A stretch of 64,000 bases of DNA, taken from NCBI GenBank assembly GCA_032690845.1, contig CM064420.1:62670707-62734706 (forward strand), in the 5' to 3' direction. A model generated the notes under the pieces. It was not told the DNA's origin. It saw nothing but the letters and a program-made list of their open reading frames with translations, and did no database searches. This document shows, in pieces, positions 1 to 11,580 of this stretch; position 1 is the stretch's first letter, and each line of letters begins with the position of its first letter. This stretch comes from Eleusine coracana subsp. coracana (lineage: Eukaryota; Streptophyta; Magnoliopsida; Poales; Poaceae). The position numbers and the translations under genes are program-made.

Positions 1-120
1 TTACGACTGGTACGCTTGCGGTAAAAGTTCTGTTTCTGGTTCACTTTTCTTTTTAGCAAAAATAAATAATTGATCTACTCAAGGGTTTAAGAGAGATTCT
101 GTGGAACAATCCCAAAAAGG

Positions 121-620
121 CTGCTTATACTCACGGGCTTGATAAGAGGAGTGTTATATGATGCGATCTTTTACGATGAAGAGACCAAAGACTAACCAAG
201 ATCACTTTAACGATAATACTCCTCTTAAACAACATACAAGGGTTCGCACTAACCATCCGTCTTTTAAAGTTTGACCTAGAGGTTGAAAACACTTAAGTCT
301 CTATATGTAAACTAGGAGGTATACAAATACATTTTTACTGACCTTCTACTATATCCTCCTTTTCTTGTATTGCTTTATATGTTGTACTCCCTCGTCCCTA
401 CTCAAAAAGCAAACTATGAACATGCAATGCATTCATCCACTATCTGGACCTTTAGTCAAACCTCTATGGGAAAAAAGAATGAAAGTCAAGAGACACCTCT
501 TTTTGTTTGCTCTTGACAAATTATGGTCTTTTTGTTATAGTCTAGTGACTCTAGTCTTGTCAAGATGGTCCACACTTTTGATTTTTTTTTGTAGCACTTA
601 AATATATAATTTTTATAGAA
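121..620. repeat. Diverged direct duplication, copy A
   Basis: This roughly 500-base stretch matches 966-1443 in the same orientation with many substitutions and small indels. Shared landmarks in order are CTGCTTATA, a TTATATGAT.CGATCTTTTA block, GAAGAGACCAAAG, GTTGTACTCCCTC and GGTCCACAC. No coding region is supported; the short open frames differ between the copies. It may be part of an unrecognised transposon or a local segmental duplication. Confidence 0.75.
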
Positions 621-965
621 GTGCTTCTTTTAATTTCAATCGACTGAATGGTGAAGCTTGCCAAAGTTTTAGAGGTTAGGGCAATCGGGATTGTCGAGGA
701 AGGATTTGTTTGCTAACGGACATAGAAAAGAGCTTGAGGAGTGCCAGGCCGGACTGGTGGTGACGACGGAGACATGATGGAGGCGGAAGCGGCGAGGACG
801 TTGCCTCGTGGGCAGTAGGAGATGGCGGTTGGACCAAACAAGGGTGGGAGAGCACGAAGCTGATGAGTTAGCATGGCCGGGAAAGAAGTTGTGGATCTGG
901 CAGTGGGAACGCCTCCAGAGATAGTCGGAGGAGGGCGAGGAGTATGAGAAAAAAGTAGCAAAAGC
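621..965. other. GC-richer spacer between duplicated copies
   Basis: This spacer between the two repeat copies is visibly richer in G on the plus strand, especially about 700-950. Both minus-strand frames are open for 88 to 127 codons, but they lack a recognisable domain and carry low-complexity Ser/Pro/Arg sequence. I see no supportable gene. It could be a captured fragment carried by a mobile element. Confidence 0.3.
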
Positions 966-1443
966 CTGCTTATAGTCACGGAATTGATAAGAGAGTGGTG
1001 TTATATGATACGATCTTTTATAATGAAGAGACCAAAGGGTAACAACGATCACTTTAATAATAATAATCCTCTTGAACGACAGATGGGGTTAGCAGTAACC
1101 ATCTATCCTTTAAAGTTTGGTCTGAAGCTGAAAACAATTTAAATCTCTTTGTAAAATAGAATGCACATAAGTATTTTTTTACCCTCTTTGTTTTGTTCTT
1201 TACATTGCTTTATATGTTGTACTCCCTCCATACCCAAAAAGCAAGTTATGAGCATACAATGCATTCCTCCACTACCTTTACCTTTAGTCAAGCGCCCCTA
1301 TGGAAGAAAAGAGTAAATGGACATGAAAGTCTCTCTTTTGTTTGGTCTTGTCAAATTATAGTCTTTTTTTTGTTATAGTCTAATCTTGTCAAAGGTGGTC
1401 CACACTCTTGATATGTTTTGTGGCTACAAAATCTATAATTTTA
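966..1443. repeat. Diverged direct duplication, copy B
   Basis: This is the second copy of the repeat at 121-620, about 845 bases downstream and in the same orientation. Similarity runs from CTGCTTATAG to just past GGTCCACACTCTTGAT. The copies differ by many substitutions, so the duplication is not recent. Confidence 0.75.
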
Positions 1444-1981
1444 GAGACCTCACACATAGTTATTGATACTATCGACATTGGTTAGTTGATCCTAAAAAGA
1501 CCTAAGAGTAATGAAGGCGCCACACCAGTAATACTTTTCTTATATTGAATGATTAAGAGTTCGCTCATATTGGAGTGTGTATGAAAATGCCTAAAAAAAC
1601 AATTTTGACCCTTGACTTATCAAACATTCTAGGAGAAATAATCTTCAAACCCAGAGCTGTCAGCACTAATTCCTGTATCGGGGTCCATATATACTCACGT
1701 ATATTGAATCTAACCTAAAAGCTGAAGCAAAATAGGGTCTAGCAGCAGGAAGATTGGAGGATTTTCTCATTCACTGACATATTCAAAACTCTTGGATGCT
1801 CATTTGATTTCATAATCACATATGTAAACAAGAATAATCATGCATTCATGCATGTGTTGGTGCGGTTTTTTTTTTGAAAGGTTAATGGCAGGTGCTCTGC
1901 ACTTTCATTGAAGATAGAATGGAGTGTTATTTACAGAGTTTGGAAACTGAAAGAAAAAGACACATGAAAAGTCTCTATGTA
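1444..1981. other. No gene seen; host DNA of the SINE insertion
   Basis: AT-rich DNA without a supportable coding region. From about 1868 a T-run is followed by sequence that continues on the far side of the SINE. Positions 1968-1981 (AAAGTCTCTATGTA) are the left copy of the SINE target-site duplication. Confidence 0.5.
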
Positions 1982-2277
1982 GCCGAACGAGCCAACGGCT
2001 CGGTGGTTGAGCGCTGGGATGGCAGCTCGCTCGCCCGAGTTCGATTCCTGGAATCGGCTCGGTGTGTCGCGCGGGGTTTGTCCCAAAAAAAACATCCCCT
2101 CGCTTTCCCCAATCAAAACATAGGTAAAGACTCGCGTCATAGCTCACACGGCCAGCTGAGTCTCTATATATGATTGAAGGAAGGGTTTGGGGATTTTCTC
2201 GATCTGCGTGAGGGGCTCTTCTGCTTAACAAAATATTGTCGGGGGACTTCTTCCCCCGACAGGTCAAGTTTTTTTTT
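1982..2277 (+). mobile_element. tRNA-derived SINE with 14-bp target-site duplication
   Basis: A 296-base insertion is flanked by perfect 14-base direct repeats AAAGTCTCTATGTA at 1968-1981 and 2278-2291. The head is tRNA-like: an A-box-like TGGTTGAGCGC at 2004-2014 and a B-box-like AGTTCGATTCC at 2038-2048, as in an internal RNA polymerase III promoter. The body is unrelated to tRNA. The 3' part carries a hairpin with a perfect 8-bp stem (2238-2245 with 2253-2260, loop 2246-2252) followed by a run of nine T. T-rich tails are known for some plant SINE families. The exact family is not assigned. Confidence 0.85.
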
Positions 2278-2291
2278 AAAGTCTCTATGTA

Positions 2292-2912
2292 CAGCAAGAG
2301 CTTCAGGCGGCCGATGGCCTCCAAGCGGTACTCCAATTCTGTACATCCAGCTTGATAATTTCTTGCACCTACGCGGCTGAGAGCGCTTTGTTGTCGAAAA
2401 CTCAATGACAAAATCGTGAATATTGATGACCGGGCAGTGAGACGAACACGGGAGAGAGCGATCATCTCATTCACACACACAATGCTTCTTTCATCCATGG
2501 ATCACACACTTAAGTATGAGGTACATTGCTTTTATAGACCTCTTCCTAACCGATAGACTGTGTTTTCCAGTCGTGCATGGAGTTGAGAAATTCAAAAATG
2601 AAACACTGCGCAAGTTTGGCTACACGGCTACAAGAGATGAACCGGGGCGAGCTCAAGCATAAAAATCCTTCTATCGGTTACCGCAACGTCTGGTTAATGG
2701 AAGGTCCTTTCCATTTCCAAAAAAAAAAAACGCTGCTGCCCACACTTACACTACTTCGTCTGACTTGGTGTCTAGGGCTACTTCACGCTAAGCAAATGAA
2801 TTACTACCTCTGTTGTACAATAAGTTCAGTTCTAAAATCAATTGAAGATAAATGAACTTAAAGTTGACCAAATGAATTACTAGCCCTGTTTTACTGAGAA
2901 ACTATGTGGATA
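2292..2912. other. No gene seen; left flank of the copia element
   Basis: No coding region is supported. The string AAATGAATTACTA occurs twice, near 2797 and 2870, flanking a short segment with MITE-like wording (CCTCTGTTGTACAATAAGTTC). This could be a degraded Stowaway-type fragment, but no clean inverted termini were found. Confidence 0.35.
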
Positions 2913-4537
2913 TGTGCCATGATTTGCTATATTTGTGATGAGTAATTGACTTGAGCGGTTTTAATGTTTGAGTTGAAATGCGGGAATCCAGGGATTGCAT
3001 GGGTTTGCATATCATGGTTATGACTAACCAGAGTTAGTGGAGATATTGGTGATGTTGCAGGAGATAGGAAATATGTTTGCTTGTCTCATGATGTGTAGGT
3101 CACTGGAGGACTTGATGGTCAACGGTGAGAGGATCAGGCACAAGTAGAGGACTTGGGCTACACGATCGGGATGTCGGGTGAAGTCAAGGGTGATCTACAC
3201 CGTACACATGGAGAGGCAAGAAGCACGGACGGTTTCGCGGTGAAGCCTCAAAACCGTAGTGGTGATGAAGATGGCGTGTTGACCAAGTCAAGGCGAACGG
3301 GATGCCAGTGCAAGTGACAAGGGGGCCCGATGGACAGGGACTGGGAGAGACTTGCCGGTGATCAGGATCGCGGGACAAGGTGACACGCGTCGACATCGAG
3401 AAGTCGCGCTTTGAGAGGCGTGCAAGGCGGTTTCCCGGTTTGGGCCTCAAAACCGGTGGCGGTGGTTGGTAGTGCACGTGGCACCATCATAGAGCTTGCT
3501 TCGAGATGAATCAAAGATGTGAAGCGTCCGATTGCATTCGGGCGATGAGGTGAAAGATGGACGGTTATGCCCCCAGTGGTAGGTGGGTGTGTTATGTAGG
3601 TCAAGGGTAGAGTGGTCATGTGGACAATAGATCCTAGGCCTATATAAAGAGAGATGTGGCTAGTGGGAGAGGTGCCTCTCTTCCATTAGCCTTGTGTTAG
3701 GACTCTATTCAAAGTGCTAGGAGAGGACTTCATGTTTGAGAGGAGAGTAGTGGGTGTGTGAGAGACATCTCTTGCTCTTCCAAATAGTGAAAGGAAGAGG
3801 GTGGCTTCCTAGCCTTGTACCTATGAATCTTGTAAGCACCTTTCTATGATATGTGAAGTATTTTCGTGCTCAAGATTTCCCTCTTCACTTGAATCCCGAA
3901 ATTCCCTTTTTTCTATTTTCGGAAGTATTTTCGTGGTGATTTTCGATCTCACTTTTGGACGAGTTTTTGGCCCGGATTTCTTGAGAAACTTGTTGCTAGG
4001 ATGACCTAGGATAATCCTCTATGGATCCTTGATGGAATTATTGGCTCCAGCACCTTCGATTTGAAGGATTTCTCAAGTTTCCCCCTTTTGGTGTTCTTGG
4101 CACGAGATCTGAAATTAGTGATGATTTCTTGAGTCAATTGAGTTGATCTCCTAGGATAAGGGTCATGATGTATTGAGGATCATCTGGTCCAAATTTCGTG
4201 ATTTTTGGCGTTTGGTTGATAAGGTTTTGTAATTTTTCTTTGCGCCTCGCTGTTGCTGTTCTGAGTCCGTCGGACTTCCCCGTCGGACTTGTCCAATGAC
4301 CATAGGACTTGTCCGATGGTCAATTTGTCCGAGGCATCGGGCAAGTCCCTCGGACTCCAGAGCCTACGCCAACTTGATCCATCGGACATGTCCGATGACC
4401 ATCGGACTTGTCCGATGAAGATCTGAGAAATACCCATTCGAATGGCTCTTTTTCTTTTTGGGATATAGGCCAAGTTCTCTTAGAGAATTTTGATTGGCTC
4501 CCATTCACCCCTCCTCTGGTCGCCTTCTCGGTACTTC
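2913..4537 (+). repeat. Left (5') LTR of the copia element
   Basis: This direct repeat of 11581-13190 begins at TGTGCCAT and ends before the primer-binding site, near CTTCA. It contains a core promoter-like TATATAAA at 3641-3648 and, near its 3' end (4263-4430), a cluster of GTCCGATG and CATCGGAC half-sites. The 3' edge is fixed only to a few bases because the two LTRs diverge after CCATTCACCCC. Confidence 0.85.
3641..3648 (+). promoter_or_regulatory. TATA box of left LTR
   Basis: TATATAAA preceded by GGCC and followed by GAGAG. The same motif sits at the equivalent place in the right LTR (12314-12321). Position within the LTR is as expected for the U3 promoter. Confidence 0.6.
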
Positions 4538-4540
4538 AAT

Positions 4541-4552
4541 TGGTATCAGAGC
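4541..4552 (+). other. Primer-binding site, initiator tRNA-Met type
   Basis: TGGTATCAGAGC lies a few bases inside the left LTR edge. It is the standard plant Ty1/copia minus-strand primer site complementary to the 3' end of initiator tRNA-Met. It fixes the orientation of the element and the approximate inner end of the left LTR. Confidence 0.9.
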
Positions 4553-4601
4553 CGGTTTGATCACTAGTTGACCTTTACCGGCTTTGTGATCCGAAGGCGA
4601 T

Positions 4602-7080
4602 ATGGAGAAGCGCGCTGTCAAGCTGTGGATGTTCGATGGAGAGGACTTCCCCTACTGGAAGTCACGGACCAAGGCGTATCTGCTGAGTCAAGTACGTGCA
4701 ATTTGGGAGATTGTTGATCAGGAGTATGCTATACCACAAGACCTGAACACTGCATCTGCAGCTGAGTTACTCAGGTATGAGAACAACTCCAAAGCTGTCA
4801 ATATTCTGATTTCTGCACTTGGTAGGAGTGAACATGATAGAGTTGCATACCTTGATACTGCTCATGCTATTTGGGATAAACTCTGCACTTACCATGAGGC
4901 TACCAACCAGGTCAAGTCTATGCGTAAGGATTCTTACAATAGACAGTACCAAACCTTTGCATAGAAACCGGACGAGTCACTAGATGACACTTTTCGTAGG
5001 TTTGAGGCAATTGTGCAACTTGCGGGCTTGTGATACCCTTATGTACAATGACAATAATAGAGCTAAGCAACTGCTGTACTCACTTGATGAAAATGTTTGG
5101 GGGGTTAAAATTGCTGCTCTAGAAGAAACTGCTGAATTCAATACCCTGAACTATGAGCAACTATATAGCAAGCTGAAATCTTATGAACTGTCTAGGAAAT
5201 CTCGTCCTAATCTTGCTATTCTTGCTTCTAGCATGGCTTTGCTTTCTAGTTCTCAGAAGGGTGATCACAGTTGTGCTTCACATGGAACTAACCGCTCACT
5301 TGACAAATCTTCCTTGGAGTTTGCTTTGTCCTTTCTTATTGCAGCTTCTGATGAACAGATGGAGTGCATTCCTGACGAGGAGTTGTCCTTGCTCACAAGA
5401 AAGTTCAGGAAGTTCTATAACAACCGAAAGGAGAGAAGAGGAGGTGGTTCAAGAACCTGCTTCGAGTGCGGTGACCCGGGACACTTCATCGCTGATTGTC
5501 CCAAAAAGAAGAAGAAGGCCGAGTACCGCGATAACAACACTGAAGACTTCAAGCAGAAGAAGAACCGCTTCTACAAGAAGGGCAAGAACTCCAAGAAGTT
5601 CGCCAAGGCCATTGCACGCGCCTGCGTTGCCGCCTTGAGCGATGTCGACCTTACATCAAGCGAAGGTCTTACAAGCTCAGAGGAGGAGGTTGAAAAGTCA
5701 CGAGTCAAGAGGAAGGATGACTTCATCGGGCTTTGCTTCATGGCAAAGAACGACCACGACACCGACTCTGGATCCGACTCTGACACAAGCGAGGTACCTC
5801 CCACTCTCGATGAGCTCTCTTCTGAACTTGATCATTTGCGCGATGTTTTGCTCATGCAAGATGATAAGCTTCGCAGTGCTGTTCATGAGAGTAGAGAGTT
5901 TAAGTCTAAGTTGAAGAGTGCTGATTTTGAAATTGCTTCGCTTAGGTACAAGCTTGCTCGTGAGGACATTGTTGTTGAGTGTGAGTCTTGTCAAGTTGTG
6001 ATGAGTGATCTTCCACAGAGCGAGAGTGTGCATGCTCAAGTTGCCAGTCAGCTTGAGAGTGCCCTCAAGGAGCTTGATGAGTTCAAAGCTTGACCAACTC
6101 TTTTGGGTGCATGTCATAAGTGCCCCAAGCTCACAGATGAGTTAGAAGCTCAGTCCCTCAAAGTCAAAGAGCTTGAGTCCAAGTTGCTTCATGAGACTCA
6201 CTCTAAGGTCCTTCCACCATCTTGTGAGGTGTGTGTGTCTCTTAAGGACAAGCTGTAATCACTAGGGAGGAAAACAAAGCCCTAATACAGGAAAATGACT
6301 ATCTTGTGTCTATGCTCCAGAGAACCCTAGTGAGTGAAGAGAAGATTGAGAGTGATTTGGCAAGAGTGAAGGAGAGTGCTTCTAGATCAACCTATAACTT
6401 GGGTTTGGGATTTGAGAGGTGTCACAAGGAGAGTGAGAATGTGGGTAAGTTTGTACCTAGCTCCAGCTACAAGGATGAGAAAAACACCATCAAACCCACT
6501 GACACATACTATTCACCCAATCCAAAACCCTACTTCAACCCAAAGTAAATAGAGAAGCCAAAACCCAAACCAAGCCTAATCCTAAGGGTGTCTACATTTG
6601 CATGTTTTTTGGTCGCGAGGGCCACTTGAATGAATTCTGTTATAGGCGTAAAAGGATTAAAAGGAAGCAAGCTGAGTTGAATAGGGATGCTTTTTATGAT
6701 GATTTTGTTGACTTTCAGCCTAGCCCTTTTTCTCGTGTCTATTGTGGACAGGGTCATTCCCTATATGGCTTTGATTCATGAAACAGAGGCTTTACGCAGC
6801 AGCGCTTTGGCACCCCACGTTTTCCCCATCGTGGTGAGCGTCACTCGCATGAATTTGGCTTTCACACAGATGATTTCTATCCTCACAACTCAAGGTTTGA
6901 GTCGAGACGTTTTGACAGGCCACGTTTTCCCCATCGTGGTTCTCGTCCCATACGTTCGAATGATAAAGTGCAAAGAACTGTGATGACTACTACCGGTCGT
7001 ATGGTTAAGTGCTGGATTCCCAAATGCTTTTTGACTAACCCCAGCACTGAGCCATCGACTTTCACTTCTCGTTCTTTGTA
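4602..7080 (+). pseudogene. gag: Retrotransposon gag, broken
   Basis: The frame starts at the ATG at 4602 with a copia-type capsid domain containing FDGEDFPYWKSRTKAYL. It is broken by an in-frame TAG at 4962-4964, a frame change near 5030, TGA at 6091-6093, TAA at 6254-6256 and TAA at 6546-6548. The CCHC zinc knuckle CFECGDPGHFIADC is intact near 5460. A second knuckle near 6598 has Phe where the second Cys is expected (CMFFGREGH). Between them is a Glu/Ser/Leu-rich stretch that could form a coiled coil. The 3' part holds two PRFPHRG-like repeats near 6820 and 6920. The end is approximate because gag and pol form one polyprotein in this family. Confidence 0.85.
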
Positions 7081-7096
7081 GGCAGCAGGTGGAGGC

Positions 7097-10000
7097 TTGG
7101 AGAACAAGTGGTTGATGGATTCCGGGTGTTCGCGCTACATGACCAGAAATGCAAAGTGGTTCTCCAGCCTCACTCCCTTGAAGCGTCGGGAGTATGTGAC
7201 CTTTGGAGATGACAAGAGAGGAAGAGTGAAGGGAAGAGGCGCGGTAAAGGTAAATGAGAACTTCACTCTCAATGATGTTGGTTTGGTTGAGTTTCTCAAG
7301 TACAATCTCCTCTCTGTCTCTCAGCTTCTTGATGTTGGTTTGGAAGTGCGCTTTAAGTCGAATGCTTCTTGTGTTCTTAATTCGAGTGGTTCCTTGGTTT
7401 GTGGGATTTCTCGCATTGGCAGAGTTTTTTATGCTGATTTTCCTGGTTCTCACAAATGCTTGTTTGCTCAATCTTCTTCTGAGCTCTGGAAATGGCATAG
7501 GAGACTGGGTCACATGAGCTTTGACTTGTTATGTCGCTTGAGTGGCCTAGGTTTGATCCGAGGATTGCCTAAGCTCAAATTTGATAAGGATTTGGTTTGT
7601 GCTCCTTGTCGTCATGGAAAAATGATTGCCGCTTCTCATCCACCAATCAATTTGTTGATGACTGAACGCCCTGGAGAGTTGCTTCACATGGACACTATTG
7701 GTCCTTCTCGGGTTCGTTTGGCGGGTGGGAAGTGGTATGTTCTTGTGATTGTTGACGACTACTCTCGCTACTCTTGGGTCTACTTTCTTGAGAGCAAGAA
7801 TGAAATGTTTTATCACTTTCGGAGCTTAGCTTTGAGGTTGTTCAAGGAACTCCCTGGTGCATTACGAGCAATTCACAGTGATAATGGCACCGAAGTTCAA
7901 GAACTCCTCCTTTGATGCTTTTTGTCTTGAGCATGGTATTGAGTATCAGTTTTCAGCACCTCGGGTTCCCCAGCAGAACGGTGTGGTTGAAAGAAAGAAC
8001 AGAACCTTAGTGCAGATGGCCCGGACAATGCTCGATGAGCATAGGGCTCCGAGGCGGTTCTGGGCTGAGGCCATTAGCACTGCTTGCTATGTTTCTAATC
8101 GGGATTTTTTACGCTCAATTCTTAATATGACTTCTTATGAGCTGCGTTTTGGGAGAAAGCCCTCGGTTTCTCGTTTGCGTGCCTTTGGTTGCAAGTGCTT
8201 TATTCGCAAGCGTGACAATCTTGATAAGTTTGAGTCGAGATCTTCCGATGGCATCTTTCTTGGTTACTCTCTTTATGGTCATTCCTACAGAGTTTTGAAT
8301 TTGGAGACTAACACCATCGTAGAGTCCTGCGATGTAACCTTTGATGAATCAAACTCTTGTGCAAGGAATGTGATTGAGTCTGCAGGTACCAAGGAGATGG
8401 AGGAGAGCATCTTTGTAGAATAGGACCTATAGGGCTTGGATGATGACGATGATGACTCATTCCATCTCACATTCGAGCTTGTTCCTGCTGCCACCACCAC
8501 TCCAGCAGAGGGTCCTGAAGCTTCTACATCTACTTCAGCAGCTGTCGAGCAAGCTCCAGCTATGGTTGAGGGGGAGGTACTCTTTGAGAGAGAAGCTCCT
8601 CACCACATTCAGTGCCGACATCCACCTCAACAAATGATTGGTAATCTCTATGAGAGTACAACAAGTTCAGGGTATGCACATCTCGCTTGCTTTACCAATT
8701 CTCTCTTTGTTGCAACCTTTGAACCCCGGGATATTAAACACGCACTATCTGATGAACATTGGGTTAATGCCATGCATGAGGAGTTGTAAAACTTTGAGAG
8801 AAACAAAGTCTGAATCCTTGTAGAGCCTCCCAAAAATGTCAATGTCATAGGAACTAAGTGGGTGTTCAAAAATAAACATGGGGAGGATGGTGAGGTTGTG
8901 AGGAACAAAGCTAGTCTAGTTGCTCAAGGTTTTAGCCAAGTGGAGGGCTTAGATTATGGTGAAACCTTTGCTCCTGTTGCTCGCATAGAAGCCATTAGGA
9001 TCTTGCTTGCATTTGCTGCCTCTAAGGGCATTAGACTCTATCAAATGGATGTCAAGAGTGCTTTTCTAAATGGTTTCATAGAGGAAGAAGTGTATGTGAG
9101 GCAACCCCGTGACTTTGAGCACCACAAATACCCAAACCGTGTGTACAAGCTTCAGAAGGCCTTGTACGGGCTAAAGCAAGCACCTAGGGCATGGTATGCT
9201 AGACTTAAGACCTTCTTGCTAGAGCGTGGGTATGTCATGGGGTGTGTTGATAAAACCGTGTTCACTCTCAAGCATGGCAATGACTTTCTAATGGTTCAGA
9301 TTTACGTGGATGATATCATCTTTGGTGGTTCCTCTCATGCTCTTGTGTCCAGGTTTCAGGAAGCTATGGAAAGCGAATTTCAAATGTCGATGATGGGAGA
9401 GCTCACCTTCTTTCTTGGGCTTCAAATCAAGCAGTGCAAGCAAGGCACTTTCATACATCAAGCCAAGTACACGAAGGATCTCCTGAAGAAGTTTGACATG
9501 GTCAATATGAAGCCGTTGTGTATACCAATATCCACTACAACGGCTCTTGACCCTGATGAAGACTGTGAAGCGGTGGATCAAAGGGAGCATAGGAGCATGA
9601 TTGGCTCCCTCTTGTACCTAACAGCGACAAGACCCGACATACACTTTGCGGTGTGTCTTTGTGCTCGCTTTTAAGCTTCTCCAAGGGTGACTCATCGCAA
9701 GGCTGTCAAGCGCATCTTCAGGTATCTCAAATACACCCTTGAATTCAGTCTTTGGTACTCTGCATCTTCTTCTCTTGATCTCATTGGGTATTCGGATGCG
9801 GACTTTGCTGGGTGTAGAATTGATAGGAAGAGCACTTCTGGTACTTGCCATTTCTTGGGTACTTCTTTGATCTGTTGGTCTTCTCGTAAGCAATCAAGTG
9901 TTGCCCAATCCACCACAGAGGCTGAGTATGTAGCTGCTGCTAGCTGCTGCTCATAAATCCTATGCATTGTATCTATCATGAGAGACTATGGGTTGACTTT

Positions 10001-10254
10001 TAAGGGTGTTCCACTCATGTGTGATAACTCAAGTGCCATATGCTTAGCCAAAAACCCAGTCCAACATGGTAAGGTCAAACACATCAATGTGCGATTCCAC
10101 TTCCTGAGAGACAATGTTGAGAAGGGGGATGTTGAGCTCCAATACATTGATACCAAAAACCAACTAGCTGATATCCTCACCAAACCCCTAGATGCTTCGA
10201 GACATGCTTTTCTTCGCGGGGAGCTTGGTGTTTGTCATCCCTATGGCATCATTT
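7097..10254 (+). pseudogene. pol: Retrotransposon pol (PR-INT-RT-RNaseH), broken
   Basis: In order: aspartic protease with WLMDSGCSRYM near 7110; integrase zinc domain with HRRLGH and CAPCRHGK (7497-7620); integrase core with HMDTIGPS, HSDNGTE and NGVVERKNRT, the last in a different frame; reverse transcriptase with PVARIEAIR, QMDVKSAFLNG, LYGLKQAPR and the active-site YVDD (about 9303-9314); RNase H with YSDADFAG, STTEAEY and LADILTKPLD. Breaks include a frame change around 7860-7915, TAG at 8421-8423, TAA at 8787-8789 and TAA at 9672-9674, plus a stop near 9955. It is therefore non-functional without help in trans. Confidence 0.9.
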
Positions 10255-10256
10255 GA

Positions 10257-11580
10257 GGCGGAGTTAATTTTCTCTTGTATATATGTATCTTACCATTTTC
10301 GCATTGCATCTCATATGTAATATATGTATTGGTAGATGAGCTTTGATTCTTATGCTTTCTTGCATTTCTCTTTGCTATGATTGAGCTTGAGCTAAGTTGT
10401 GTGGATGTGATGATACTCTCATGCTTAGATTTTCTAGATGGCTTGTTATAAACTCATGTGACCAACTTGCTAATCTTAAAGGTAAACTGAGCTTCTTATG
10501 AACCTTATGATCTAATATTGCTAAAACTTGCTCACCATGTGTATAATTGCTTTTATCCTTGTTGAAGCTTGCATTAAGGCTAGTCCAGAGTATGTCTTGG
10601 CTTTGGCACCTTGTGTTTGCGAAATGGAAGGCTTTGCAAATGTTTAGCTCATGATGAAACATTGTGGGAACGTGTGTTCCTTTTGCCGCAAAGGCATGCT
10701 CTTTTGTCTTGTGCATAATCTTGAAAAATCTGCTAAGTGCTTTGATTAAGAACTACTCAATAATGCTAGATCCAAACAATGTGACTTGAAACCTCGGGGT
10801 GTTTGCCGTACCCAGTCGTGTGACCCTCCGCATGGCTAAGAGGACACATGAGGATAAACTATAATCACTTGATCAACTGAGTCTCTGTTTCATATGTGAG
10901 CGTTTGTAGAGCTCATTTTCTGCGAGTGCCTGTTGCCCTTGTTGAGATTGAAACTGGCTAGATTCTTATGATTCACTTGGTGCTTGTTTTGCCTTGGATG
11001 AGAGTACTTACACATGTGGTGGCAGGTTTTATCATGATGAGCAAAATTTGATTCTATCTAAGCTAGTCAATCTTTCTGCTTAATCTGTATAGCTCATGGT
11101 GTTTATGCCTTGCTATCTATTTTTGATCTTTGCATGATTGGTAGCTATTGCCTTTATACTTCATGGCACTATGGTTATAGTGAGCAAAGTTAAATGCTTG
11201 TTTGTATAATTGTTGAAGCTCCTTAGGTTTTCATTTTCATGCATTGCATATTTGCTTGTTCTTTTGCCTCTTTGATGAGTTAATTGCCAAAGGGGGAGAA
11301 AATTTTGGGGTGATGCACAAATTATGCTAAGAAATTCATATGATCCATTTACACTATATGATCCATTTTCCACTACATGAAACCTACCACAACTTGAGGG
11401 GGAGCATATCATGATCTTGAGCGGTTCTTACGCTTTTCACATTCTTTGTGTCTCAAGTCGCTTTATTTGCCAACTCTTGGTTTTGTCATCCCTACTTGCT
11501 AGATGATTTGTTTTTATCTTTTCTTTGGGTTTGGCCATTTGGATGTGCTTATTCGGCTTCGTATTTCAATCTCTAATCTT
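10257..11580 (+). other. 3' non-coding region of the copia element with purine tracts
   Basis: This stretch between the end of RNase H and the right LTR has no gene; one 113-codon minus-strand frame shows no domain. Two purine-rich runs that could be the polypurine tract occur at 11289-11302 (AAAGGGGGAGAAAA) and 11396-11404 (GAGGGGGAG). Neither abuts the point where LTR similarity begins (11581), which leaves the true right-LTR start uncertain. Confidence 0.6.

Noticed and set aside
1905..2498. 197-codon minus-strand open frame
   Set aside because: It runs through the SINE, its target duplications and flanking DNA on the wrong strand; no domain.
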